DNA from: Denticeps clupeoides
Lineage: Eukaryota; Chordata; Actinopteri; Clupeiformes; Denticipitidae
NCBI RefSeq assembly: GCF_900700375.1
Contig: NC_041715.1
Span: 9,697,417-9,761,416 of the forward strand
DNA length: 64,000 nt
Direction of reading: 5' to 3'
Numbering within the stretch: position 1 is the first letter of the stretch; every line of letters starts with the position of its first letter. The position numbers were made by a program, and so were the translations under genes. Shown here one piece after another: positions 47,090 through 59,656 of the stretch. The notes under the pieces are model-generated. The model ran no database searches, had not been told where the DNA came from, and worked only from the letters and a program-made list of their open reading frames with translations.

Positions 47090-47312
47090 AATGGCTTTGG
47101 AGCTCATTGAGGAGCTTATTGAGGAGGGTGCCTTCCAGTATCCCAGTACGTTTATGTTATTTCCTTTCATTGAGTTGTTGGATGAAATGCCCCATATTGA
47201 GTATCCATGTATTTATAACCCATACCACCAAACTTTTTACATTCATGTAACTATAGCAGGAGTAATGATTCAGTCTATGATGCCATTGAGGTATGGAGGA
47301 GATAAACAATAG
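47090..47312 (+). other. Unassigned ORF with splice-like edges
   Basis: A 73-codon frame (MALELIEELIEEGAFQYPS...) opens straight after an acceptor-like gataaccacag. A donor-like gtacgt follows within it at 47145, and another acceptor/donor pair brackets a 31-base piece (47259-47289) that joins in phase. The family is not recognised. Such splice-like signals are common by chance in AT-rich DNA. Listed because the N-terminal helix (ELIEELIEEGAF) looks protein-like. Confidence 0.15.
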
Positions 47313-47394
47313 GAGATATGTCTTTAGACATGCTGATCAGGCGTATACCAAGAAAACAGGATCTCAATCCCAGTATACTCAGAAACATAATTTG

Positions 47395-47600
47395 TCATAT
47401 TGGGCACTATTTTCAAACTGGTACTTGTATTCAAGTCAATGTCAAGTCAAGGTCAATGGGGTAACATAGGATTTATATAAATAAATTGAAACAAAGCAAC
47501 TGCTTGGGAACTGTATTCTGTATATTGAAGAAGAGAAGTTTGCTGTACCATTTACCAGGACAAAATCTTTAGGACAAACATTTAATAAATGGGAGGCGCA
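47395..47600. repeat. Diverged local duplication, copy 1
   Basis: Shares with 48830-48975 the block attgggcactatttycaaac followed by a region with ataaataaat, aactgcttgg and a tattttgaaga-like end. The copies are about 1.4 kb apart and differ by substitutions and gaps. Confidence 0.5.
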
Positions 47601-48646
47601 TGATGATTGATGGCTCTCATGCATGCAATTTGTCCAAAATGGCATTATTTTTTTTTAGTAGCCAAGTTTGACCATACAGCTAGGCACCTATGTATGTGTG
47701 TGTGTTAGTGTGACTTGCGAAGTCCTGGTGCACATCGGAAACTGGGTCTCACCCAAAAGCCACAGTGTAATTCACACTATGGGTCTATCAGAACATTTAT
47801 CTCCTCCTTCATTTCCCTCCGTTCTCTACACTCCTAACTCTCATTTTCCACATGGAGTATCAGTGGTCTTCACAAGACATTTAATCTCCAACTACATGCC
47901 CCTCAAGACCCGGTAAAGAATGCAGGTTATCAGGGTGAACAAGGTAATGTTACGTTAAGATCATGGGTTTGTGAAGCTGTCTTTGCAGCTTTGCAAATAA
48001 TCAAGTCAAACAATTTGTTTTTGTCTTAATAACATTAGTAACATTTTATAAGAATCAATCAAGAAGTGATTTTTTTATTTGTTTATTTGTGAAGTTGCAG
48101 AGACAGACTTTTTATCATCAATCGTTTTCAGTCCTGGTCTGAATTGAGATATTGACAGTGGTGAGGACTTAAAATGCTAAATCATTTTTTAAAGAGCAGC
48201 AAATAACGTAAACTCAGTCTGACTGTTGCAAATGGTGACACATTAACGCATAGCTGCAGCTGTCCATTCTTAAGGCCTAAAGGTCAAATGTCACATGTCA
48301 GGGTAAGGAGTCATTTCAAATATCAGTCCACCTCCTCTTCTTACACATTCATATTAAGAAGCTTATTAGTGCACCATTATGAAAAATACATCCAATGTTA
48401 GCTCAGTCGTGCATTAATTTTAAAATCAAGTAGTTTTTGTATTTTTTTGTGTTCAATTTCTGTTCTGAATGTGGTATGTAGAGAGTTGCGTGTTCAAAAT
48501 AGCCCATGAAGTAGTATATATAGTATATTCACTTTTTCTCTACATTTTTCCAGATAACAGCTCATGCAAAGTGGTGCAGCGATTCCTCTGTACAAGAATA
48601 TTATCCCACTTTCACGAGAAAAAATGATTGGACATGTTGTGGACAT

Positions 48647-48828
48647 GGTGGTAGTAGCCTAGTGGGTAACACACTTGCCTATGAGCCCAGGTTTAAATCT
48701 CACTTACTACCATTGTGTCCCTGAGCAAGACACTTAACCCTAAGTTGCTCCAGGGGGACTGTCCCTGTAAGTACTGATTGTAAGTCTCTCTGGATAAGGC
48801 CGTCTGATAAATGCTGTAAATGCTGTAA
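48647..48828 (+). repeat. SINE family B
   Basis: Runs from ggtggtagtagcctagtggg to tctctggataaggccgtctg and a duplicated aatgctgta end. A small deletion removes the middle of the tgaaccagaagaccc block. Confidence 0.85.
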
Positions 48829-48829
48829 A

Positions 48830-48975
48830 AATTATTGGGCACTATTTCCAAACTGGTTCCAAGTGCAACGTGTTGAGCATGGTGCTTGTTTGCTGGCATA
48901 AGGGCAAAGGCCTCTTTAGTATTTACATAAATAAATGAACTGCTTGGTAGATTTATGTATTTTGAAGATTCTTTT
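48830..48975. repeat. Diverged local duplication, copy 2
   Basis: Pairs with 47395-47600. It directly abuts the 3' end of the SINE at 48647, so the SINE landed at or near the edge of this copy. Confidence 0.5.
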
Positions 48976-49599
48976 ATGTTGTTGTATGATTTTAAACGAG
49001 TTTAATATGATTGCCAAAGCTCTCACACATGCTGCTTCTATGTTTATATTGTATGTGTATAGTAGACCATGATTTTTTGTCTCGTTTTCTATTATCAATT
49101 TACCAGGCAACTACAGCCTCAGTGTTTTATTTTTCCCGCCTACAGAAACTCATTATCATGCAGCACAGCGATTCTGTACCATTTGTTATCTGTCCTGTTC
49201 TTCAGAGACCCAGTATTTTTAGCCTCCAAACAACTGGGCTCCTAAAAAAGGCTTGGGGGTGAGAGCGGGCCGTTGCTATGTAAGGTAACCAGCCTGGCGG
49301 TCACCTCTCCCCCATCCCAACAGCCAACTCCTGGACGTGTCTTTCTCTTTGTCCGCTCTGGAGAGAAGAGAGCTGTGCACATTCGGGTCCCAACGCAAGG
49401 CCTGGAATCTGGGACAGAAGGAACAGAGGAAAGGTCAAGCGCTGTGCTGACGGGGGGGAACTAGTTGCCCTGTGACTGAGTTTTTTTTTTTGTCCACCTA
49501 GATCGCTGGCCAGAGATCGACACCCTGGCTGTGTGATTAGTGTGTGTGAGCAGTTGAACGTGTTTTTTTTTTTTTTTTTACTTTAGTGGGAGGGTGAGG

Positions 49600-52500
49600 A
49601 TGAAGACACCGTGGCTGATCCTGCTGCTTTGCTGCCTGGCTCTGGCTCACCTCTCTCTGGCTAAGAAGGGTCTGGAGTTCCCCCGCTACGATGGAAAGGA
49701 CCGCGTCCTGGACATTAATGAGAAGAACTATAAGAAAGCCCTGAAGAAACATGACATGCTGTGCCTGCTCTACCACCCTCCTTCACCTGCCGGCAAGGAC
49801 CAGCAGAAACAGTTTCAGATGACCGAACTGGTGCTGGAGGTAGGACATCGCAGGAGGAGGTGGACAGGGGGAGGTGGGGGGAGGACCTGTAAGGCCAAAC
49901 CCTTTCTAAAGAAAATTGGGGGTACATTGAATTGATTTCGGGGTAAGCACCTACAAGAGCAGGGAAAAGAAGGGAAGGAAGAAAGGTCAAGCTGCATCAT
50001 CGTCACACCAACCTCTTACTGTAACAGTAGCCTGGAACTAAATGTAGAGAAAGCCGGGTGACGATGGACAGTAGCGCCAAGTGGCCGACTTGAAGAGAAG
50101 AAGGACACTGGTCTTTGTCATCTGTCATGTGCAATTCATGATGCATAAAATATGCAACAAATTTTATGTAGAGCAGGTCAGGGTTCCACTAAATAGTGGA
50201 AATCATATGTCATGCATAATTTACATGATATATTTCATTTATGAGAGACAAATTTACACCCTGATATACCCTGAGATATACCCATACCTCTCAGGTCCCA
50301 GTTTACTGTGTAATTGAGACACATATGCAGAGAGAGGCACGCATGTGTAGGAGAGTTACAACAAGTGTGGGCTGTTGCCAAGGTCAGCAATGGTGTAATG
50401 TTCCTGTCTCCTGTCAAGCCCAATTTACTTTATTTTAATTCATGGGTAGCGCATGTTGCCTAGCCCGTTCACACAGACACACAGCACCGGCCTTGTATTG
50501 TACTTCAAGGGCAGAATGTGTGTTACTAATCAGGGAACGCTAGTCACTTGCATGTTTTGCTGGCATCTGCCCCAAGTACGTTGTTATTATAAAGTCTACA
50601 GCACAATATTGTTTGTGATTTTCCCCACTGGCACTCACGACCATGTGGCCTTTTCCGGCAGTTCTGCTTTCTTATCATTTGTGCAGTGTAATGTGTGATA
50701 CCCTACTCAGATGTTTTATCCCTGATTGTTCAAACACTGGACACCATTATGAATGAATAGCCTGAATTTGCATTCCAGTCAGGCACACTGAGGGCACCTT
50801 TGTTCTTAGTTAACTTTTGACTGTGAGTTTGAGATTCTTCAGGCCACGCCACGTGCCCACAGTGAGCACCAAATGCTTATTGGCAGTATTTTTAAATGCC
50901 AATCACTTCTGAGTCGATTACATAACTGTCTCAGTTTTGTTCGGGACTTTGTCGCCTGCTGATGCGTGATCAAATCAGTGCCACCGCTGATTGTAATTCA
51001 TGGTCAGCCCTCCTCCGCCTGCCTCTCGCCCTGATCTGCTTAATGTAATGTAGATGTTCCTCTTCCTGTCAGCATAACAATCCCCTCTGTCAATTCATAG
51101 CATGAATTTTCATTGTCAGGAATTAAGGAAAAAAACACTGTCATTCACTGTATAGCGATTGGATTGTTCATCGTGCTTTGGCTTCAGCGAATGTCACATA
51201 CTCACATACAAAGACAGATGCATAAAAACACCGTACTCGACGGCCCCATAGCAGGATGTGTCTTTAAATGTCCATTCGCCCAGTGCCGAAAATGTGGGCG
51301 CTGCAGTTGAGTGGCTAATGCATGCATGGTGACTGCCAGTAATGAGGTGAAGTACAGACCGCTCCTCACAGGAATACTAAGAATGGAGCTTATTGTTCTA
51401 AGGTCCTAAATAATGGATGAGAACATTGAAAGGAGTGCACATGATGTCACTGCAGGAATAAACAAATACTACCATTACTTATGTACCATGTCACCTCATT
51501 GCGGCAAAATGTCTTGTAGAAATCTATTTTGTAGAAACACCTGCTATCAACCTGACTTTTAATTAATCAATTGGTGTTAGAAATAGCTCATACGAAAAGC
51601 TAAAACCCTACCAAATTATGTTTAATGCATTGAAATGAATTATTTTTACTGAAAAAAGATTTAGCATTTAATAAAGACAGAAAGGTCAAATTTTGGCAGG
51701 ACAAAAGTTTTGTCGCCTATACAGAAATCAAACAAATTTACTGCAAATACAAAAATATGTCAGCAAATTAAGTAGTGGTGCTGTGAGATCTAAATTTAAT
51801 ATCCTGTATGACTTCCAGGAGCTTGAAGGACTGAATCCATGCAGTTTGGCAAGGATTCATACAATTTATTGATGAAGTCATCAGGAATAGGAAAGAAAGC
51901 AGTCTTGCATGAGTCCCAGAGTTCATCAATGTTCTTTGGTTTCGTCTTCCATGTTTCATCTTTCATCCTACCCCACACATGCTCAACGATGTTCATGTCT
52001 GGTGACTGGGCTGGCTAATCCTGGAGCATCTTGATCTTTTTTGCCTTGAGGAACTTTGATTTGGAGATGGAAGTGTGATGGAGCACCATCCTGCTGCAGA
52101 ATTTGGCCTCTTTTATGGTTGGGAATATATAAGGTAGCTAAGATTTCTTGGTATTGCAGACTATTGATGTTTCCTGACCTGGGCTTGTCAAAAACGTCTC
52201 CAGTCTCTTCAAATCTTCAAAACACTGAGACACATTGAAGGTGTCTGGCACATCAGCAGTGGATCTGGTCTTCAGCCTCTTGATAATAAACACCTTAGAC
52301 TCAGGGTGAAACTTGTGAAGGTCTAGTGTACTGGGGGTCTTTTTATACACACCTGAGACCTAATTCATCCATTATTAGTAACAGGTGAAGCCCATATGAC
52401 AAGGGGACAACACTTATGTCTTTGCAAAAATGGACTCAATGGGCTTTACCAAGCTTATAATATTAGAATACTTTTTGACAGTTTCGTTTTGCACTGAAAC

Positions 52501-55500
52501 AATATTAAATCTGTTGGGAATAAAATTAGCCGTTTCTTGTAAAAGAATCTTGATTAGAAATATATTTCAGCAGCACTTGAGGTCAATTTGTACACAAGCG
52601 ATAAGACTTTTTTCAGGGACTGACAAATTATAATTATGTTTAAACTCTTGTGTGATACAATTATGTGAGTTAATAATAGAAATAATAGAAAATATATAAT
52701 AATAATAAAATATATAAAAACATTCAGCTGAAGGTTTTTTTTGGGTCCTGTCAATGCAGCTGTCTGCCCAGGTCTTGGAGGAAAAGGACATCGGCTTTGG
52801 AATGGTCGATTCGCAAAAAGATGTCAAAGTTGCTAAGAAACTTGGTAAGCTCACTTGAAGACGATAGTGTTTCTTTTTTTTTCCCTAAGAAATAATTAGC
52901 ACATTCTTTTTTTATTATGTCATTTTACATGCATAAAGCACAGTGTAATAAAATGTATATACCATGTAGCCTAATCCAGAAAGTACAGAAAGTATTCAGA
53001 CCCTTATAAATTTTTCACTCTTTGTTATACTGCAGCCGTTTGCTAAAATCATTTAAGTTCATGTTTCCTCAGTAATGTACACACAGCACCCCATATTGAC
53101 AGAAAAACACAGAATTGTTGACATTTTTGCAGATTTATTAACAAAGAAAAACTGAAATATCACATGGTCCTAAGTATTCAGACCCTTTGCTCAGTATTAG
53201 GTAGCAACACCCGTTTGATCTAATACAGCCATGAGTCTTTTGGGGAAAGATACAACAAGTTTTCACACCTGGATTTGGGGAACCTTTGCCATTCCTCCTT
53301 GCAGATCCTCTCCAGCTCTGGCAGGTTGGATGGTAAACGTTGGTGGACAGACATTTTTAGGTCTCTTCAGTGATCAGTTGGGTTTAAGTCAGAGCTCTGA
53401 CTTGGCCATTCAAGAACAGTAATAGATTCAGCGTCGGCCCAGCCTGAGGTCCTGAGCACCATGGAGAAGGTTTTTGTTCAGGATATCCCTGTACTTGGCC
53501 GCATTCATCTTTCCCTTGATTCCACCCAGTGGTCTTGACCCTGCCACTTCAAAACACCCCTACAGCTTTACTGTTGGGACTGTATTGGTAATGAGAAGTG
53601 CTTCCACACATACCGCTTAGAATTAAGGCCAAAAAGTTCTATCTTGGTCTCATCAGAACAGAGAATCTTATTTCTCACCATCTTCAGGTGATTTTAGCAA
53701 ACTCCATGCAGGTTTTCATGTGTCTTACACTGAGGAGAGGCTTCCGTAGGGGAAGCCCAGACTGCTGGAGGGCTGCAGTGAGGGTTAACTTTCTACAACT
53801 TTCTTCAACAGTGATCTTTAGGCTCTTCTTTACATCTCACCAAGGCTCTTCTCCCCCAATAGCTCAGTTTGGCCAAACGGCCAGCTCTAGCAAGTGTTGT
53901 GGTCGTCCCAAAAGTCTTCCATTTAAGGATTATGGAGGCCACTGTGCTCTTAGGAACCTTAAGTGCAGCAGAATCTTTTTTTTGTGGCCAGATCTGTGCC
54001 TTGCCACAATTCTGTCTATGAACTCTTCAGGCAGTTCCTTTGACCTCATGATTCTCATTTGCTCTGACATGCATTGTGAGCTGTAAGGTCTTATATAGAC
54101 AGGGGCGTGGCTTTCATAATCAAGTCCAGTCAGTATAATCCAACACAGCTGGACTACAATGAAGGTGTAGAACCATCTCAAGGATGATCAGAAGAAATGG
54201 ACAGTGCCTGAGTTAAATATATGAGTGTCACAGCAAAGGGTCTGAATACTTACGATCAGGTGATATTTTAGTTTTTCTAAAACGAATAAACCTGCAAAAA
54301 CGTCAAAACGTCAGTGTTTTTCTGTCATATGGGGTGCTGTGTGTACATTAATGAGGAAAAAAATGAACATAAATTATTTTAGCAAATGGCTGCAATATAA
54401 CAAAGAAAAATTTAAGGGGGTCTGAATACTTTCCGTACCCACTGTATATGTAATACAAGGTGACGTTGTTTCATGGTAAAAAATTACTTAAATATGCTCT
54501 AATATATGCTTATATTATAATCAATGTCTGTCCTATGTTTTTGTCTCGAGTACAGGTCTTACTGAAGAGGGGAGTGTGTATGTTTTTAAAAATGACAACG
54601 TTATTGAGTTTGACGGACTTCTCTCTGCAGAGATTATGGTGGAATTCCTGCTAGATGTAAGCTGCCACAGATTTCACTCGACCAATTTTCTTTATTTATG
54701 TTTATATATATAAAACTATATTTCATTTTCTCATTTCTAACTCATCTCTAACTCAGCTGTTGGAGGACCCTGTGGAGATGATTGGTAACGCTCTGGAACT
54801 GCGGGCATTTGACCGCATGGAGGAGGACATCCGTCTCATTGGCTACTTTAAAAGCCAGGAATCTGAACGTGAGCATCTTTGTGTGTCTGTGTTTGTGAGA
54901 GAGTTTCTGTGTGTCTCTCGTGCATATCTGACCATTGTCAAAGAGAGAGTATTAAAGTAAATTTGAAATGACAAAAGGTCTGGCAAAGATATGTCTTTTT
55001 TTGTTAATTTCAAAAACACTGAAAAGCCTGTGATGGCCTCTGTTCCAGTGCTACACCCCACCTAACACTATCAGTGTGGGGTCACTGGTTAATCTCTGTC
55101 TGCCTACAGTCTAGCAGGCACATTAGCTGTTTTGTCAAGGTTCAGGGTTGGATATGAAAGAGGCGTAGAAGCTCATCATACGAAAAAGGGATATTTCTTA
55201 GGAGAAAGCAAAACGGGCTTGATGGCCAAAAACTGAACAGAAATAAACATAAACTGACCTGAAGACATGTGACTGGGCGTCAGGAGGAAACCACAACAAT
55301 GTCTCTCCACATTAATGCTGCAGCACCATCTGGGTGCTTAAATGGCTTGGAGTGATAAGGACTCCTTAATCAGGTGAATGAGCACTTGCTGTGTGAGCCC
55401 AGCGGCCCCCTTCCATCACATTTAAAAAAATTCTATGAGATCGTTTTCTTGGTGACAAATAATCACACAACAAAACGTGCAGTTAGCCTTTGCTTATAGA

Positions 55501-58196
55501 TTCAAGTATCAAGTGGTTCTTTTTTGATTTATCTCTTTATGTAAATCCTGAGGACTGCTTTGGCTTTACAATAGCAAACAAGTCCAAAACTTTTAGCATG
55601 TAGAGTAGCAATGGGCTAGGAAAAAATGTCAAAACATTATTTTCATGTACAAAATTAATATTTTCATATTAATATTTTAATATTTTAAGTTCACAATGTT
55701 GCCCTATAGTAAACACCCAAAAAGCGAACTCTCATCTCTTCTCCTCAGACTATCTTGCTTTCCAGGAGGCCGCAGAGCAGTTCCAGCCTTACATCAAATT
55801 TTTTGCCACTTTTGACAAAGCAGTGAGTTACATTCTATCTATCAGAATTTTGCATGTATCCAACAGACTAACAGGCCTGCATGCTGTAAAGCAATGTTCT
55901 CTTGAATAAATCAGACCCTCGTGGTGCCTTAGGTTGCCAAAGAGCTCACTCTGAAGATGAACGAAGTCGACTTTTATGAGCCCTTCATGGAAGAGCCCAT
56001 TACCATTCCTGACAGGCCTAACTCTGAGGAGGAACTCGTGTCTTTCATCACTGAACACAGACGGTAATACAGTAAAACAAATCTTCATGAGACAGTTTAA
56101 TTGGCTCTTTCATACAGTGACAGATCCTAAATGTTGCATTTCAGGCCAACACTCAGAAAACTGCGGGCCAAGGACATGTTTGAGACATGGGTAAGAGTTT
56201 TAAAAAACAGATGGCGGTTAAAAAAAGGGGGTTAATGGTGGCATTGACATTGCATTTTCTGCTGAATCTATCATTCACATGAAATACTGGGAAGAGCTCA
56301 AATATACAATGCTAAAAAAATAAAGGGTACACGAAAATAAGACACCCTAGATCTGAACGAATGAAATATTCTTATTAAATACTTTCAACACATGGAGGTC
56401 TGTATTTGAAGTCACATTCAAAATTAAAGTGGAAAAACACACCTCAGGCTGATCCAACTTTGATGTAATGTCCTTAAAACAAGTGGAAATGAGGTCAATT
56501 GTGTGTGTGTCCTCCACGTGCCTGTATGACCTCCCAACAACACCTGAACATGCTCCTGATGGGGTGCAATGTAACATTGGTGGATGGCATGAAACATGAT
56601 GTCCCAGATGTGCTCAAATGGATTCAGATTCTTTACGTCTGTCACATGTACTCAGTATGAACCTACATTTATCTGTGAAGAGCACAGAGTGGCAGTGGCG
56701 AATTTGCCAATCTTGGTGGTTCTCTGGCAAATGCCAGTATTGGGCTGTAAGCACGACCCCAACTTGTGGACGTTGGGCCCTCATACCAACCTCATGGGGC
56801 CTGTTTCTGGCCGTTTGAGCTGACACATTTGAGCATGCACATTTGTGGCCTGCTGGAGGTTATCTTGCAGGGATCTGGCAGCGATCCTCCTGTTTCTCCT
56901 TGCACAAAGGCGGAGGTCCTGCTGCTGGGTTGTTGCTGTTCTACGTCCTCCTCCACAGATCCTGATGTACTTGCCTGTCTCCTGGTAGCACCTGCATGCT
57001 CTGGGCACTGCGCATTGCCACAGCTGGCATTGATGTGCCATCCTGGATGAGCTGCACTACCTAAGCCACTTGTGTGGGTTGTAGACTCATGCTACCACTA
57101 GAGTGAAAGTACCACCAGCATTCAAAAGCAACCAGAAAATCAGCCATAAAGCATAGGAAGTGAGAAGTGACATGTGGTCACCTTCAGAACCACGCCTTTA
57201 TTGGGGACGTCTTGCTAATTGCCTATAATTTCCACCTGTTGTCTATTCCATTTGCACAACAGCATGTGAAATTGATTGTCAGTGTTGTTTCCTAAGTGGA
57301 CAGTTTTATTTCACAGACGTGTGATCACATTGTGTACATTGTGTTACATTCAAGTGTTCCCTTTATTTTTTTAGCAGTTTAGTTTCCAGATGTATACATC
57401 TAAATGACATTAAGGTGTGGTATCTGCAAATATACAAACACTTATTCCTGACCCAGGAGGATGACATGGATGGAGTTCACATTGTTGCCTTTGCTGAAGA
57501 AGAGGATCCAGGTGAGCAGAAGATCAGCTAAAAAGGGGCCACTATTGGTTGAACAAGATAAAATGATAAATATAGCTAAATGAAAAACCATCATCAGTGG
57601 TCTTTTGGGCTGTGGTCTACAGATGGTTATGAGTTCCTGGAGATCCTGAAGGAAGTAGCGAGAGATAACACTGAAAACCCTGATCTCAGCATTGTGTGGA
57701 TCGACCCTGACGATTTCCCTCTGGTGAGGAAACATTTAGGAAAGAGGGTTTGTTACTACAGTAACCCATTGAATATGGAATAAATGCAATCTTATGTTTT
57801 ACTAATATGTATCATGCATGAAACATTCTTTTTTTGTCTTTTTTCACAGATGATTCCTTACTGGGAGAAAACTTTTAAAGTGGACCTGTTCAGACCCCAG
57901 ATTGGTGTGGTCAATGTGACTGATGTGAGTCTATGTGACTGCTGTTGCATGATGGGTAAACATACTTTGCTGGGGATTTAACTGTTGACCTTTTTTGCAG
58001 GCGGACAGTGTGTGGCTGGAGATGGACGATGATGAAGATCTGCCCTCCGCCGAAGAGCTGGAGGACTGGATTGAGGATGTGCTTTCTGGAAAAGTAAACA
58101 CAGAGGATGACGATGATGATGATGATGACGATGATGATGATGATGATGATGATGATGACGATGATGACGACGACGATGACGACGACGATGAAGACA

Positions 58197-58232
<36 letters not shown>

Positions 58233-58234
58233 AA
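49600..58234 (+). CDS. casq2: Calsequestrin-2, sarcoplasmic reticulum calcium-storage protein
   Basis: A high-capacity, low-affinity Ca2+ buffer of the SR lumen. Eleven exons join in phase: 49600-49839, 52760-52844, 54556-54656, 54757-54868, 55749-55822, 55933-56063, 56145-56190, 57457-57511, 57623-57723, 57850-57924 and 58001-58234, giving 417 aa (human CASQ2 399). The signal peptide is residues 1-20 ([20 protein letters not shown]) and the mature start is [14 protein letters not shown]. Three thioredoxin-like domains follow. It is CASQ2 rather than CASQ1 by [36 protein letters not shown] and [12 protein letters not shown]. An ATG at 49600 is used, since nothing further upstream in frame is an ATG. 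The tail, residues 376-417, is 40 Asp, one Glu and one Asn, longer than in mammals. Introns 1, 2 and 7 contain Tc1-like relics. vangl1 follows tail to tail, as CASQ2-VANGL1 lie together in human 1p13. Confidence 0.97.
51590..52530 (-). mobile_element. Tc1/mariner relic 1 (casq2 intron 1)
   Basis: Inverted ends are recognisable (ggacaaaagttttgtcgcct at 51700-51719, and a reverse-complement match at about 52400-52425). The minus strand encodes the end of a Tc1 transposase ([20 protein letters not shown], then [20 protein letters not shown] and KLYESLPNC). Right of it is a piece of the N-terminal helix-turn-helix region. The central part of the gene is deleted, so it is about 0.9 kb rather than 1.6 kb. 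Outer edges are approximate. Confidence 0.75.
52972..54446 (-). mobile_element. Tc1/mariner relic 2 (casq2 intron 2)
   Basis: Long inverted ends of about 210 bp carry cagaaagtattcagaccc near the outside and a second attcagaccctttgct inside, at both ends. A TA lies at each edge. The minus-strand transposase begins [21 protein letters not shown] (about 54065 down), the normal Tc1 start. Later parts are broken by many changes: no frame longer than about 85 codons survives on that strand. Nearly full length (about 1.47 kb). Confidence 0.88.
56305..57381 (-). mobile_element. Tc1/mariner relic 3 (casq2 intron 7)
   Basis: The inverted ends read gctaaaaaaataaagggtac on the left and the same with gggaac on the right, with TA at the edges. 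The minus strand encodes pieces of a Tc1-type transposase in several frames: [20 protein letters not shown], then [20 protein letters not shown], then [18 protein letters not shown]. The block between the second and third, normally holding the middle catalytic Asp, is deleted. The element is inactive. Confidence 0.85.
58106..58231 (+). repeat. (GAY)n microsatellite coding for the calsequestrin Asp tail
   Basis: 42 codons, all GAT or GAC except one GAA and one AAT, make up the acidic C-terminus of casq2. Synonymous GAC codons break the run in the first two thirds; the last eleven codons are pure GAT. Confidence 0.95.
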
Positions 58235-58258
58235 ACTGTACATTTTGTAAAGTACAAT

Positions 58259-58264
58259 AATAAA
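58259..58264 (+). terminator. Polyadenylation signal of casq2
   Basis: AATAAA 25 bases past the stop codon. A second one (in gaaataaaatgag, near 58295) follows soon after. Either could serve. Confidence 0.5.
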
Positions 58265-59466
58265 ATAATCAAGTGTAATGGAACTGATTTTGAAATAAAA
58301 TGAGCCAGTCTGGAGAAATATAATACAATAAAAAGGTTAAAAGGTTTCTGAATACATTAACATACTCAGTAAAATGCAGGTTTCAGCCTAGGCATAGACT
58401 CAAAATGGTTATTGTAGGAACAAAATAAAAATGGAGGGGTGTATGGGGTCTGACAAAGTAACATTGAATGCAGGACTAAAGACCCCCTAACAGAACAAAC
58501 CAGCATGCTGGTGTTTCCTGATGCTGTCTCTTCCACCGGTAAATGACACACAGGTTATGTGAAAGAAAATGTGCCCAGGTCACTCATGGACCAGTTCTGA
58601 TGTTGCTACCGTTGCTCATGGACCGGTTCTGTTTTAGTGATGAACAAGGGTCGGGATGGTCACTCTGACTGGCCTGCAGCTAAACTCAAATAGAATAAAT
58701 ACACTCACTGAAACACAACATTTTGTGACAGCACAATGTTAAACAAAATGTGACCTCTGCATCTAAAGCAATGTTAATAAAGTCAGAGAATTATGCCATG
58801 TGGCAAGTGTTAGATATGCAGCTTTTTTCCCACAGTGATTAATGTTTTTTATGAGCATTACATTACACCCACATTCTCCTGAGTTCTATTGTGCACATAC
58901 ATTACACAGTACAATGCCTGCAGAATTACACACAGCTCCAAAATGGGAGCTTAAAGGATTACATCACTGAGGTTTGCCCCTGTGTGTGCCTGTGAGTGTG
59001 AAGTAAATGTGTGTTATCTTTGCCTTATTCGTTTGCAATGGCATGTAGAATCCTTTTTATATGACAGTTAGACTAGGCTTAACTGCCAGTGCCTTTGTTT
59101 AAACATTTATAAAATGATTAAGACAATGGTCAGACATGTAAGTCCTATATTTCCATAGGCTGACCTATATTTTCAGTCTTGTTCTGGTGCACACCCAAAT
59201 GAATGCAGTGAGTGAGAGAGCATGCACTGATTCAGAGAGATTTTTCATATTTCTGGTTCATACTGTTTGTCTATTTGGGTAAGAATTAAACTGATCTTCA
59301 CATCTCAACAGTGTGATTTGGCAAATTGTCTTTTGGAAGGAGGATGCGTCTCTATTTAAATGGAATGAAGGGGGTCCAGTCAACTTTTTCTTTTCATTGT
59401 TTTGACCGACTCCTGTGCATCTTCTGTACCTTGTCTCTCTACCCTAATAGTTTTAAAGGTGCCACA

Positions 59467-59656
59467 GGGTGGTAGTAGCCTAGTGGGTAACACACTCGCC
59501 TATGAACCAGAAGACCCGGGTTCAAATCCCACTTACTACCATTGTGTCCCTGAGCAAGACACTTAACCCTGAGTTGCTCCAGGGGGGACTGTCCCTGTAA
59601 CTACTGACTGTAAGTCGCTCTGGATAAGGGCGTCTGATAAATGCTGTAAAATGTAA
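59467..59656 (+). repeat. SINE family B, best-preserved copy
   Basis: Complete from gggtggtagtagcctagtgg through tgaaccagaagacccgggtt (B-box-like gggttcaaatccc) and ccctgagcaagacacttaac to cgctctggataagggcgtct and atgctgtaaaatgtaaa. It serves as the reference for the family. Confidence 0.92.

Noticed and set aside
53598-54086. A 162-codon plus-strand frame
   Set aside because: It is the antisense strand of the Tc1-like transposase relic at 52972-54446.
57911-58243. Antisense poly-Ile and poly-Ser frames over the casq2 tail
   Set aside because: They are the other reading frames of the GAY triplet run and have no independent support.
58715-58775. Possible family A SINE 3' scrap
   Set aside because: It shares only short pieces (caaaatgtgacctctgcat) with the family. 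Too little is left to be sure.
59467-59560. tRNA gene at the SINE heads (for example 59467, 17867, 12732)
   Set aside because: Box-like blocks are present but the cloverleaf does not close and each is followed by a SINE body, so they are tRNA-derived SINE heads.
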